In this document: in pieces, positions 20,766 to 32,281 of the stretch | Position numbering within the stretch: position 1 is the first letter of the stretch | How the letters are laid out: each line of letters begins with the position of its first letter | NCBI GenBank assembly: GCA_036768485.1 | Contig: JAVLUZ010000142.1 | Span: 9,483,607-9,547,606, forward strand | Source of the DNA: Mermis nigrescens | Taxonomy: Eukaryota > Nematoda > Enoplea > Mermithida > Mermithidae | DNA: 64,000 bases | Direction: 5' to 3' | The notes under the pieces: generated by a model | The model's database searches: none | Seen by the model: the letters and a program-made list of their open reading frames with translations, nothing else | Told to the model about the DNA's origin: nothing | Program-made: the position numbers and the translations under genes

Positions 20766-23700
20766 ATCAAAAATGCGGATAATTTGTGCCTGGCCCGAGC
20801 AATCGTGGTGGCGAAAGCCCAATTGGACAGGCACCCGCAATGGGACACTATAAGAAAAGGGAATGAATTGAGGAAAACGCTACAAAAGCGCCTTGCCAAA
20901 CAGCTAATGGCGGACTCGGGGCTAGAAAATTTTGAGGGATTTTGTGGGATTGAAGAAGCTCAAAAAATGCTAGAATTTCTGGGCCCCAACTACCAGATCA
21001 AAATCTTTTCAAAAGATCACTTCAATGGGCTAATCTACAAAGGCCCGGCTGCAGAAAAAATCATGCACATCTACCTGCATGACAATCACTACAATGTGAT
21101 TACAAAAATGCCAGCGTTCATGGCTCGAGCATATTACTGCGACAAGTGCGATTGCGGCTACAGCAATGAAGAGGACCATAAATGCAATAGGCAAGGGTGT
21201 CCGGGCTGCCAGCGACCAATATTGTGCCCCAAGGAGCAATGGACCAAATGCGAGGACTGCAATAGGTGAAAATTATTATTATTATAATAATTATTATTAT
21301 TATTAATATTATTATTATTATTATTTTGAGGCAAAGCAAAAATTTTTTAGTCATTTCTAAAATAAATATCGCAATAAAAAGCACAAAAAAATAGAAATAA
21401 ATTGAATGAGCAAACATTTACTTCAAATAAGCATATTTTGATTTAGTTGTGAAAAAAAGTAAAATGTTTTTGGTTTAAATCGGCTTTTTAATGAAAATTT
21501 CGAAAAATAACTACACTTTAATTGAAAAAAATACATAAATGTTTGCAATCTAATAATTTTTCTTTTTTCTTGATTTTAAGGTACTTCCCGAGTCTCCAAT
21601 GCTTCCTGAACCATAAAATGGACCAACCAAAAAGCAGTAAACGCCAAAAGGTCAATTCCATTTGTGACCGCGTCAAACGGTGCAAGAACTGCGACCAAAT
21701 AGTTAGGACCAGTCACGTTAAGCAGCACAAATGCTTCCAGTTCCACTGCAAAACATGCAATGAGAACGTGGACAATGAGGGGCACGAATGCTACATGAAA
21801 GTAAGTTTCAAAGCTCAGATAATTATATAAAGTTATTAATTTGGTAAAAATGTGAAAAAAATAAAAATATGAAAAAAATTAATAATTAAAAAAAATAAAG
21901 ATGTTAAATTGGAACATGCATTATAAAATAACTATGTATGCCTACAGCATAGGGGGTTTCAGGTGGGCCCCATGCTCCATTTTTGAAATTTTATGGAAAT
22001 TTGATTATTTTTTCTAAAAATGGCATAAAATATCTTTATTTTTCAAAATTGCTGAATTTATCACAACTTAATTAATATTTTCGAAATTATCTTCCTGAAA
22101 AAGGGAGAGTCCTCAAAATGCATCTCTAGAAAAATGTTTAATTTAATTTGTCTTTTTTTCATTTCAGTCCCTCAAGGATGAAGACACCAGATCGGACAAA
22201 AAGCGCCCCGTGTTCATTTTCTTTGACTTCAAAACCCGGCAAGACACCCAAATGTCCAAAAATGCAAACAGCCCGATCTTCAAGCACATCCCTAACTGCT
22301 GCATTGCCTACCAATTATGCGATCAATGCAGGGGCAAGGAGCTGGGATTTTGCACCAAATGCCGTGGCCAAAATTGCCATCTTTTCCTTGGGAACAACTG
22401 CCCGAGCGAGTTTGGGAAATGGCTGTTCTCGGAGCAGAACCATGGAGCGACCGCGCTGGCCCATAACGCGCATGGCTTTGATTCGCAGTTCCTCCTCAAA
22501 TATTTGCACAAACAGCGGACCATTCCGCCTAAAGTAGTAACAAAAGGTGAGCCTAAAATTAGAAGCTAAGAAAATAAAATGATTTCAATTATGAATAAAA
22601 AAAAGCAAATAGTAATAATTTAGTAATTCAAGCTAGAAATTAATATTTACCGTAAAAAATGTAAAATAATTATTTAAAATATATAGTTTTTCAAAAATAT
22701 TAGCATGTTAACTCATAGACAATAAAAACATTATTAAGTACTCACTATTAGTCTAGACCCAAAAACAAAATTTTCCCTATTTTTTCATGAAAAAACAACT
22801 ATTGAAAACGAAAATTTTTTGGAAATAATATTTTTCTGAAAATATTTATGCAAAAAATAATTTTTAAAAATATAATTATTAAAAGCGTAAATACTACATT
22901 TTTCTAATCATGAACTTTATTTTCTTAAGGTTTGGAGATCCTCATGTTGGAGGCTGGAGGAGTTTGGGTGATCGACACGCTCAATTTCCTACCCATGCCC
23001 TTGAGCGCTTTCCCAAAAACCTTCAGCGAAACAGAGCTGAAGAAAGGCTACTTCCCGCATTTCTTCAATACCTCTGCAAATTGGGACTACATCGGCTCCC
23101 TGCCCAATTCTGAATATTATGGCCATGATTCAATGAAATCGGAAGTTGGAGCGGCATTTTTTGACTGGTAAGAAGAATATCATATGCATATTTAAGATAA
23201 GTTAAGTATTTATGCAAAAATTAAGTAAAAATATTCATAATTCATATAAAAAATACATCTTTTAGAAAAAAATAGTAGTTATTTATTTAATATACTAATT
23301 AATCTTAAAAATAATTTTTATAACAGTAAGAATGTATGATTTGTTTTTTAATAACCCCTATTTTCGACAAAAAACTTTATATTTTTGGTTTAAAAATATT
23401 GCTAATTTACGCACATTTTTGGCAAAATAGTTAAAAAAATACCCCTCTTATTTATTAAAAGCATTATTATTCAGAAAATAATAATTATTTTTTTCTGCAG
23501 GTATAATAAAGAAAAAGAAGTGGGGAAAGAATTCAACTTCAAAGCGGAACTGGTCTCGTACTGCGAGAGCGATGTGCACATATTGGCCACATGCGCAATG
23601 AAGTTCCGCGACATTTTCCTCACCGAGACCGGAGTAGACCCATTTTTGACTAGCCTAACCATTGCATCGGCATGCAATCGAGTATTCCGGAAGAACTTCC

Positions 23701-26401
23701 TGTCCGAAGAAACGATTGGCATTGTGCTGCATGGGGGTTACCGAAATAACGAAAATCAATCCCTAATCGCCCTGAAATGGCTAAAATGGCTCGCTAAAAA
23801 GGACAATATCCGATTAAGGCGCAAATTAAACGGTGGGGAAGTAAAGATTGGCCAGTACAAGGTGGATGGCATCCACGGCCAAACGATCTACGAATTCCAG
23901 GGCTGCTGGTATGTTTTTTTTCAATAAAATTGGGATTTTTTCCATAAAACGTAATTTTTGAAGCCAAAAAATTATTAAAAAACGTGAATAAATAAGCATA
24001 AAAAAGACCAAATAATTATTAAAAAATATATTACCCCTCCAAAAACAGCGCTTTTTATATTAGAGAATTAATGTTTTCACAAAATTTTGCATTTTATACT
24101 AATAAATTAGTAATAATTATAATTTTTTAATTAAAAAATTAATATTTTGTGAAATAAAAATGAATAAATTTGTGTTTTAACAGTAGATATTAAGCAAATA
24201 CGCAATTATATAATACCACATGTCTAAAAAACGCATTTTTATTGTTTTTACAAATGTTAAAATATCTAAAAAAGCATATTTTTAATTGAATGTAATGCTA
24301 ATTTTTTCTTTTTTTTTGTTAAGGTGGCACGGGTGCCCCAAACGCGTTCCAAAGCGGACCAAAACCATGCTGGACCGGCAAAAAACCGCGGAAGAGGCTT
24401 TCCAAGCTACCATGGATCAAAAAAGTACCTGGAATCCATGGGCTACATGGTGGTAGAGAAATGGTCTTGCGAATTGGCCAAAGAATTGAAGGTTACTCTC
24501 TAAAAATTTTGAAATCACAGAACCCTTGGGGCTCGCAAAGCGTTCTTTGGAGGCAGAACAAATGCCATAAAGCTCTACCACAAGTGCCAGCCCGGGGAGA
24601 CCATCCAATACGTGGATGTGTGCTCATTATACCCGTGGGTCTGCATGAACGGCCAATTCCCGATAAAGTGAGATTTTTTCGAGTTTATTTTAAAATTGCA
24701 CTTTATAGTGTTCGCGTGTATTCTTATTAACCTTGGCGTTTTCAGGTTTAATTTTTGAAATGCTGAAATACTAATGCGTTTTCTTTCTTTTTTCCAGACA
24801 CCCAGAAATAATAATGGAAAATTTTAAGAATTTGGCCAGCCACCCCTACACCAGTCTGATCAAATGCACAGTTCTTAAACCCGGAGGACTTTACCACCCC
24901 GTTTTGCCTTACCGAATGAACAGCAAGCTTCTGTTTCCGCTGTGCCACATGTGCACCACTCAGCAAATTGATTCTTGTTAGCATTCAAATGCTGAGCGAG
25001 CGTTGAGCGGAGCGTGGGTCTTGTTGGAGCTTTACATGGCCCTAGAAAAAGGATATAAAGTGAGAAAAAAATACAAATGCACGCATAGAGGGATAAGGGG
25101 GTCCAAAAATATGCCTAAAGATCCAAAAATTCTTTAAAATGCCTAATTACCGTCTTTTCCTGAAAAAATTTCTGAATAAACACATGTAATTATTATATGG
25201 TGCACGGCAATTCAGGGGGTAAAATATCATTTTTGTGCTAAAATATAAGAAACCGGAGATTCCATTCCTAAAAATCGTTTAATTTTTCCGGCTTAAAAAT
25301 TCAATAAAAACCCCATTTTTTGTGCTAAAATGTAAAAAACTGGGAATAACTTCCCCAATAATAATTTATTTTACATAATTAATCGTTTTTCCTTGTTTCC
25401 TTAGGTTATGGAAATCCACGAGGTATGGCACTACTCCAAAACCGAACAATATGACTCAAAAACAAAGACTGGAGTCCTTTTCGCAGAATACATAAACACA
25501 TATTTGTGGCTAAAGCAGCAGGCCAATGGCTGGCCCTCGGATGCCAAAACCGACCATGAAAAAGCCCGTTATGTGGAAAATTATAACAAAATGGAGGGAA
25601 TCCACCTGGACCCGACCAAAATCGAAAAAAATAGCGGAATGAGAGCATTGGCAAAGCTCATGCTAAATTGCTTTTGGGGCAAGGTGAGAAAAAATTTAAG
25701 TTCATCTGCATGAAGTATATGTGTGCTAAGAATATGGCTTTTTGGTGTATTTCCGCAAAAACATGAAATTTATTGCTTTTCCGTTTCTTTTTCAGTTTGG
25801 TCAACAAAACAACTTGTCCCACACAGAATATTTTGCGGACCCTCAACCGTTTTTTGACCTCGTGTTCAGCGACAAGGTCAATATCCCTACCGTCCAATTT
25901 TTTGGAGACTCACTTGCCTGCGTGACTTACACAAATGAGGGCCAGTTTTTGGAGGCTCTGCAAAACACTAACCCGGTCATTGCATCCTTTGTGACCACCC
26001 ATTCCCGATTAAAACTATACTCTTATCTGGAGAAGCTTGAAGAAAGGGTCCCATATTTTGACACTGGTGAGATACATTTTTTAAAATATTCTTGTGAAAT
26101 ACATATATTTTACATATGAAAACAAGGGGTAATTGTCAGGGGTGGGAGTCAGCCCGAGCAATTCATACCTATGAGCACATGAAATTAATGATTCTTTGTT
26201 TATTTTATAGACTCGATAATTTACTTGTCCAAAGTGAGCGATTCCTATACTGTCCCAACTGGCTGCTATCTTGGGGAAATGACAAACGAGCTGAAAGGCT
26301 ATGGAGAAAATGCGTACATTTTGGAATTCGTAGCAGGAGGGCCTAAAAACTATGGGTACAGAGTAGCGAACAAGAATGGAGAAATGCTGGGAGAAATTGT
26401 C

Positions 26402-26461
26402 AAAGTTAGAGGGATCCGCATGACACACTCAACTGTGTGTCATGCGGATCCCTTTAACTTT
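26402..26461. repeat. 27-bp fold-back inverted repeat at the truncated end of PolB
   Basis: The arms 26402-26428 and 26435-26461 are reverse complements at 26 of 27 positions around a 6-base loop. The first arm is ordinary polymerase coding sequence (..VKVRGIRMTH); the second is its inverted copy. The polymerase gene stops here. The same structure is present in the right copy (about 44095-44153). Confidence 0.85.
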
Positions 26462-26965
26462 GTGCTATAACATGCAGTGATATAAGATAGGAGATACCAT
26501 CAGCTATAACATATCACTTGATATATGACACCCTTTTCTACAACAAACAAAAAATTTTTAAAACATCAAACATATGGTTTGACCGAAAAAATTTTCCAAA
26601 ACATCCTAAAACATCAAAAATATGGTTTGACGAAAAAAATTTTCCAAAACATCCCAAAACATCAACAATATGGGTTTTATTAAAAAAATTTCCAGAACAC
26701 CCGAGAACATCAAAAATATGATTATGGCTAAACAATTTTCAAAACCATTCTGTAACGTCAAAAATATGGATTTGATCAAAAAATGGTTGACAAAAGACAT
26801 TTTAAAAAAATCCAAAAAATAAAATATGGTTTGTACCAACAATTTTTTTAGAAATATCCCAAAAACATCAAAAGTCTTGAAAAATAAAAAAAACAAGAGA
26901 CATATTAATTCCATATAGCTATCAGGCCGAAGTTCAGCCCGGGCAACGCCGGGCAGCTCAACTAG
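26462..26965 (+). mobile_element. Helitron-like 3' end with internal minisatellite
   Basis: The 3' end shows the Helitron pattern: a GC hairpin GCCCGG-GCAACG-CCGGGC (26937-26954), a short spacer and CTAG (26962-26965) followed by T. The 5' end is not determinable; the listed start is the first base after the fold-back. No Rep/helicase coding, so non-autonomous. Mirrored at 43590-44094. Confidence 0.6.
26561..26880. repeat. Minisatellite, about 48-bp period
   Basis: Units with the core ACATCAAAAATATGGTTTGA start at about 26561, 26609, 26659, 26707 and 26755, with two more diverged copies. Lies inside a probable non-autonomous Helitron. Repeated in the right arm (about 43660-43995). Confidence 0.75.
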
Positions 26966-28092
26966 TGTTATATAGTTTAACAGAATAATTCACCGCTAAT
27001 AAACTAGCTTTTAATATATCTATAATACGACGAATAATAATTTGCACACACAAACCATAAAAAGTGATAATCAAACGATCCTTATATACAACTTTCAGCG
27101 GATGTAGTGGGAGTTATTAATCATGATCACGAGGGGCTGAATAAAGGTCACGAACAATTTTTACATTATATCAGTCTGTCTTTGGTTTCTAATTTCAGAA
27201 CTGATCTTTATTAATTGAAAGCGTGGGAAGGCGGTTTTCACAAATTCCAACAATCATGTCATATGTCGTTAAAGAAAGAATGGCTTTAGTTCATACTTTA
27301 ATAAATACGTAGGTAGCAACAAGTACGCATAAATGCTAATTAGTACTTATTAAAGTTAAAGTTTGCGGTCGTCCGCAACATCTGGAGTGGGGAATTGAGC
27401 CAAACCCCCTCAGCTCTTTTGTTGACGCTTATAGCTTGTGAGCATCGCTTTAATGGTCGTAAGCTAGAACTGCTCAAGCATGAATACTTTGAAGTGGCAC
27501 ACAATTAGGATGGATTCAAAGATATGAAAAATAAACTGAAAACAAGCTAGATGATCAATAAGGGATGAGAATAATCTCGAGCTTTTTCTCCACAAGTTGA
27601 ATCTGGAAAAATTTATATGGAAAACAAAATAATTAAAAAAATCTTAAACCTGTGCATGGTTACCATATTGATTTATTGGTCGATTTATTGTCCTGTCTGC
27701 AAATTCAACTGATTTGCTTAGAATAATTGATTTGATGTCGATGGGATTACTTAGATTCCTATGTATATTTGCAATTTCATTGTTCATGAAAGACAACCGT
27801 TCCACTTCCCACTGTTTCGAATGGATATTAACAGTCTGAATAGAGTAAGAATTCAATAATGTGAATATTTAGAGAATCGAATTATTTGTAATATTTACCT
27901 TTTATTCTAAAATGTGTCGCTAAAGCGTTGAATATCGTCACCGAAATTATCAACATTCAATTTTTGTGTTTTGTTCTTTTGATTTTTTTTATTCATGTGA
28001 ATCGTGTATGAAGGTTCCACCTATTGACTTTAATTGAATGGATAGCAATTATCATCATGGCTCTTGCGTTATATTTTTTCTGAGACAACATT
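26966..28092. other. Arm flank, little support for genes
   Basis: AT-rich. Apart from the small exon-like pair on the minus strand listed separately, I see nothing supportable. Confidence 0.4.
27600..27842 (-). CDS. Candidate two-exon fragment, unknown
   Basis: Minus strand. An acceptor CTCTATTCAG opens a 63-codon stretch beginning TVNIHSKQWEVERLSF and closing at CACAG before GTTTAAG; a second acceptor (TTTTTCCAG) opens 15 more codons beginning IQLVEKKLEI that end at a stop. Both junctions are phase 0. The right arm carries the same pair at about 42714-42999. No known domain and no clear first exon; it may be a fragment of a captured gene or chance. Confidence 0.25.
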
Positions 28093-28111
28093 ATGAATCA
28101 TTTTTGTAATA

Positions 28112-28164
28112 ATAATAATAAAATAAAAAATAAGAATGATAATAATAATAGTAATAATAATAAT

Positions 28165-28235
<71 letters not shown>

Positions 28236-28310
28236 TAATAATAATAATAATAATAATGATAATAATAATATTAATAATAATAATAATATTATTATTATTA
28301 ATATTTTTTT
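28112..28310. repeat. (AAT)n microsatellite
   Basis: A nearly pure AAT/ATT trinucleotide run with rare GAT/GTA interruptions. Its open frames are repeat artefacts. Mirrored at about 42247-42445. Confidence 0.95.
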
Positions 28311-28540
28311 CACATTTTTTCATTTATTATTAATAAATTTTTATTATACTACTCATATTAATAATTTTTTTCAATAAAGATTATATATAATATCGACCTA
28401 TAATAATCTAGCAATATTTTTATTAATAATAATTTCTTCCCACTTTTTGACTTTATTAGGATAACTCAAAACTTAGACCCTCCTTGTTGGAAAATTCCGG
28501 TCAGTTACCTTCGCAAAGGGAGAAATTATAAGGATTCATA

Positions 28541-29006
28541 CATGTGCTGGATCCAGGATTTTCTGACGGAGAGGGTCATTTCTTAATAGTATCAAAATTT
28601 GTACAAAAAATTAGTCTATAATGTTTTGAGTATGGAGTTTTTTGTCGTCTTTTGATAGAATCTTTTGTGATCTATAAAGCGAAAAATTTTAAAAAATTTC
28701 CTTTCAAAAACCGCTCAAAATTAGTGCAAAATCGGAGCACAACACCAAAATATATTTGAGAAATCCTCGTAAAAACTAAAAATCCTTGTTCTTTTTATCT
28801 CTTCTGAAGTGAAAATAAATTTCATAAAGAGCCAAAAAAGTCAGTAAAGATCATCAATAATTACTACCAAGCGCGAAGCGCCGAAAAAATGTGAAAAATT
28901 GTAATAAAAGATTGCTAATATTACCAAGAAATACGCAATGTTACCTACTGCTAATAACTATTTTTTAGCAACAGGGGGATGGCTGCTCCTCTCTAAATCT
29001 GCGCTT
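28541..29006. mobile_element. hAT-like miniature element in left arm, 466 bp
   Basis: Flanked by GATTCATA (28533-28540) and GATCCATA (29007-29014), 7 of 8 identical. The ends CATGTGCTGGATCCAGG and TAAATCTGCGCTT are degenerate inverted repeats of the CAGTGGCGGATC type. The interior holds GCGCGAAGCGCCGAAAAAA. The same element at the same place in the right arm (about 41549-42014) shows that it predates the duplication. Confidence 0.65.
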
Positions 29007-29271
29007 GATCCATACTAATATATATGATTTCGACAAGACTTAAGACGAAAATGTGTAAAAGACAAAACGTGACTTCCGCCTCTGTCTAGACTTGTTTTTC
29101 AGCTCAACACTTCCTTCTCGAACAAAGTTTTGATTTAAAGTTAGCGAAAAAGGGCAATACAATGTAGAGATTGTTTGAATAGCTTGGTTTTATTTGCTCA
29201 ATTACAATTGGTATTAAAATTATATGCGTCTGACTGGCATTTTTGATCGTAAACACATGGGTTTTTTTCCG

Positions 29272-29278
29272 TATAAAA
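29272..29278 (+). promoter_or_regulatory. TATA box of the secreted peptide gene
   Basis: TATAAAA, 59 bp before the ATG at 29337, a normal distance for a promoter with a short 5' leader. Conserved in the right arm. Confidence 0.5.
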
Positions 29279-29336
29279 ATGATCCGATATTTTTTACCTT
29301 ATCATAACTTGCTGTTCCGAAACTAAATCTATCCAG

Positions 29337-32076
29337 ATGTCCAAGACTGTAATTTTGTTATCTCTGCTTGTGGTGTACAGCACCCTTACTGTACTCGTTA
29401 TGTGCGAAAATACTAGTTTTGATTCAGCCCACTTGGAAACAGGTAATAAGTGAATAATAGCGTAAACTACCTATTCATTCTCGTATAGAATATATTTATT
29501 TTTTTGTTATTTTTATATATTCTATCCTAAAATTTTTTATTCTTAACACGTTAGTACTATTTTTGATTTACTAATCGTGCTGTTTTTGCTTAAGGTTTTA
29601 ACAAAAAAATCTATAATTTCTTATGTTTTAACTTCAAATAAAAGGGGCTGTATAAGCGAGTTTACATTAGATGCTCCCTATATATGCAACTGAGGAACGG
29701 ATTCATTGCCCAAAATTAACTGCATGTCTGACCAACTCTATCATTGTTTATTTTAGTTAGATTATAACAATTCATGAGACTCAAGAAAATAAAATTTTTT
29801 AATTTTTTTAGTGCAAAAATTTTTATCAGAAAGGTTTTAGATTTTTCAAATTTTTTATCTAAAGTTTTTAACTTTGTGTTTAATAAAACTTCGGAAGAAA
29901 AAAGGATTACAAAATTTATCAAAATTTGAATGCATCCTGAGTGTTGAGTAAGACATGAATCATTATCCAAAGTGTTGCGAACATGCATTTGATTGAAGAG
30001 TTTTGGATGGTTTATGTGCAAAATGCTGCTGACCCCTTAAAAATTTATAAAACTAAATGTAGTCAGCCTTTTCAATAATTTGAAGGATCAGTGCATCAAT
30101 TTTCTCAGACTTTTACGTTAAGTGGTACATATTTGTTAAAAAAAACATTTTATTCTTAAATTTTAAAAGTGCATACGGCAAAAGATAGCGTTTCTTTTAT
30201 GTATGAATACATACTAACCGGTTCAAAGCTAAAGGGCACGTTAAAAAACACCAAAATTCTTATTCTATTTGTTGTTAAGTAATTAGGTACTGTTTTAAAA
30301 TTTCTCAAGTTGCAACAGAGTCAGAGAGACTATCCTAATTTTGCAAAGCGCATCTGAAATTTTCTAAGAGATTGAAATTTTTGACTAGAAGATGCCTTAT
30401 GTCTTTGCTGATACATTTTGCACCACTCGCAAAGGGATATTTTGCTCAATGAGCGGCGTTAGAATAGTCTCTACCGCAAATGAGAAAGTTGCCTTGACAT
30501 ACATCTAATATTTTAATCTTTTCTGACACATGACCTCACAGTCAGATCTATCAAAAATTCAGTAAACGGTGTTTTTTGCATAAGCAATTACACTTTAACC
30601 CAAATTTGTCACATATGGGTTCGTTAAATGCCACAATAAAATTACTGAGCCACCCACTCGCATGCGGAGCTCAAAAGATATAATCAAGAACTACAATGAG
30701 ATTTACATGCTTCATTTCAAATTTTTAATTTATAGTTGGCCGAGCCAAAGGTTAGTATATTCATGAATTTTTTGTTAATTCCTTTCAGCGACTTGATGTA
30801 CCTAATTCACAGCTTTCGATTAAGATCAGTCAACAGAGCTATAATTCAAATTGCGGATGTATATTGACTTGAATTAGAGTCATACTCGTTCGTAATGATG
30901 ATTTCGGCGTATCCCTCCTCAAATAAAATTCCGCTTTACTTGCTTTCAACTTATCAGCACTTAATTCTCAATACTTATTAGTCTATTTTGTATGATATGT
31001 TGGTCCAACACCTGTACGTGACAGTTTGAGGGGATGAGATTTCGAGAAGTCCATTGACCATCAGGCTCCGCAGAATATAATAGGCTCTCAGAATTAAAAT
31101 TTTGGAATTTTGGTACTTTTCCGTGATTTTGTCCCATTTGATCCCCTGCCCTAGATTTTAATTGGTTGGGAAATTGTCGAACAGACGACCAATCAATGCG
31201 ACCGCTTGAGTCCATTTTTGAGAAAATATATATGAGTAGATATTCATTTCTGCGAAAACGGCTAGGAACAGCAAAACATGTTTAAAATGTTACTACTCAC
31301 CCAATCGCTGACGAACTTAGAAATTTATTTTTTCCACAGATGTAGAACGAGGCCGACCTTTGTCTCGTTATGGTTATAAATTTAAGAATAGTATTTATTA
31401 TCAAATTAAATTAAATAACGGATTTCAATTTTTATGAATAATTACATCAGTGCAGCACATATGTAAGAACATCATAGAAATATCGGCGTAAGCCATTATT
31501 TCTTAATGTTGTTTTAGACTCACAAACAATCTCGCTGCGTCTTTGACTTCTGCTATCGCAAAATTGAAAACGTTTATGATATAATGGAAGATATTTAAAA
31601 TGTGCGATCATAAAAAAATCATACTCTACATCGAAAAAGTCGCTAAAAGGCTCAGAAAGAAACGAAATAACGGGGTCGGCAACATTCAGCCCCAAAAGAA
31701 TGCTATTTTAGGGGTCTAAATCCCACAATCTGAAGAAGGTAAAATATTTCGGTAAATTAGTCAAAAATTTTACTCGGCTTGTACAATTCTACTATAGATT
31801 AAACCTATAATATTGTAATGTGTTATTATATATTAATAATATTAAATAAAAATATTGTTATAAGATTTAATCCGGTATAGTAAAATATTACATAATATGC
31901 TACACAATATAAATACATTTATACTAGATTTATTGTCCAGTGGCGAACAATCGGGTAACAATAGTCATGTAAAAAGATCGTGGACTTGCAAATTGGTATA
32001 TTGTAATGAAGATTCTGATTGCGGAACAGATTGTACTTGCAGCACTAGGCATGGTTGCTGTTGTCCTGATAAATAG
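29337..32076 (+). CDS. Secreted cysteine-rich peptide precursor, two exons (left copy)
   Basis: Exon 1 (29337-29442) encodes a signal peptide starting MSKTVILLSLLVVYSTL with likely cleavage after VMC. Donor ACAG|GTAATA; intron 29443-31927; acceptor ATACTAG. Exon 2 (31928-32076) continues in phase and ends at TAG. The precursor is 84 residues: signal of about 22, an acidic/polar propeptide ending in the dibasic site HVKR, and a 32-residue mature peptide starting SWTCKL with 8 cysteines spaced C-x4-C-x5-C-x3-C-x1-C-x5-C-C-C. A TATA box precedes it and AATAAA follows at 32276. Signal, propeptide, dibasic site and a compact disulfide-rich domain are the plan of venom peptides, defensin-like peptides and some neuropeptides. 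I do not recognise the cysteine frame, so the function is open. Confidence 0.72.
30961..31215 (-). other. Conserved open frame inside the peptide-gene intron
   Basis: An 84-codon ATG-initiated frame (MDSSGRIDWSSVRQFPN..) antisense to the peptide gene. The right copy (39340-39594) has the same frame; several Gln here are Arg there, the pattern of CpG loss in this copy. An overlapping frame (NLGRGIKWDEITEKYQ.. in the right copy) looks equally protein-like but has a stop. No family recognised; may be a relic exon. Confidence 0.25.
31447..31695 (-). other. Conserved open frame inside the peptide-gene intron
   Basis: An 82-codon frame (MGLNVADPVISFLSEP..) kept in the right arm (38861-39109) with one substitution. 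Composition is protein-like, with no recognised motif. Same strand as the 30961-31215 frame, so both might be pieces of one decayed gene. Confidence 0.25.
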
Positions 32077-32275
32077 AGATTTCTGCGATTTTTATTTCCG
32101 ATAAACCGGCGATTTTGTTATTCTTTTCTTCATTAGCAATGCACGGTCTTTGATATTTTTTGTTTTTAAATTGATGTTTGTGTAGTGCAACTATTAGTAA
32201 TGTCCTTTTCTTGCTGGTCTGTAGTAGTCTTACTACTTTAAATACTACGTGTAAATTGGGTTGAATGAATTTTCT

Positions 32276-32281
32276 AATAAA
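32276..32281 (+). terminator. Polyadenylation signal of the peptide gene
   Basis: AATAAA 200 bp after the stop codon of the secreted peptide gene, the first on this strand after exon 2. Confidence 0.4.

Larger units (their letters stand above)
19014..26470 (+). pseudogene. PolB: Polinton DNA polymerase B (protein-primed type), 11 exons, broken
   Basis: Family-B polymerase that replicates Polintons. Exons read as 19014-19874, 20766-21265, 21581-21800, 22168-22546, 22930-23167, 23501-23908, 24324-24667, 24798-25059, 25405-25683, 25796-26066 and 26211-26470; all introns are GT..AG, AT-rich and phase-consistent. Cys-rich clusters occur in exons 2-4. Exonuclease motifs: FFDFKTRQDT (Exo I, with Lys where Glu is expected), AHNAHGFDSQFLL (Exo II), YCESDVHIL (Exo III). 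Polymerase motifs: DVCSLYPW (A), LMLNCFWGKFG (B, Cys for Ser), YFDTDS (C, split by the last intron). Lesions: TGA 19044, TGA 19593, a one-base A-run shift near 24420 and at least one more before 24510, TAG at about 24979. The C terminus ends abruptly at a fold-back. TGA 19044 and 19593, the A-run and the TAG are shared by the right copy. Confidence 0.9.

Noticed and set aside
21118..21417. Ile-rich minus-strand frame in PolB intron 2
   Set aside because: It runs through an (ATT)n patch and antisense to a polymerase exon.
22148..22537. 129-codon Ser/Arg-rich frame overlapping the exonuclease exon
   Set aside because: Shadow frame of PolB exon 4; the true frame carries the exonuclease motifs.
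28069..28377. Long Ile- or Asn-only open frames
   Set aside because: They are readings of the (AAT)n microsatellite; the same holds for 42178-42487.
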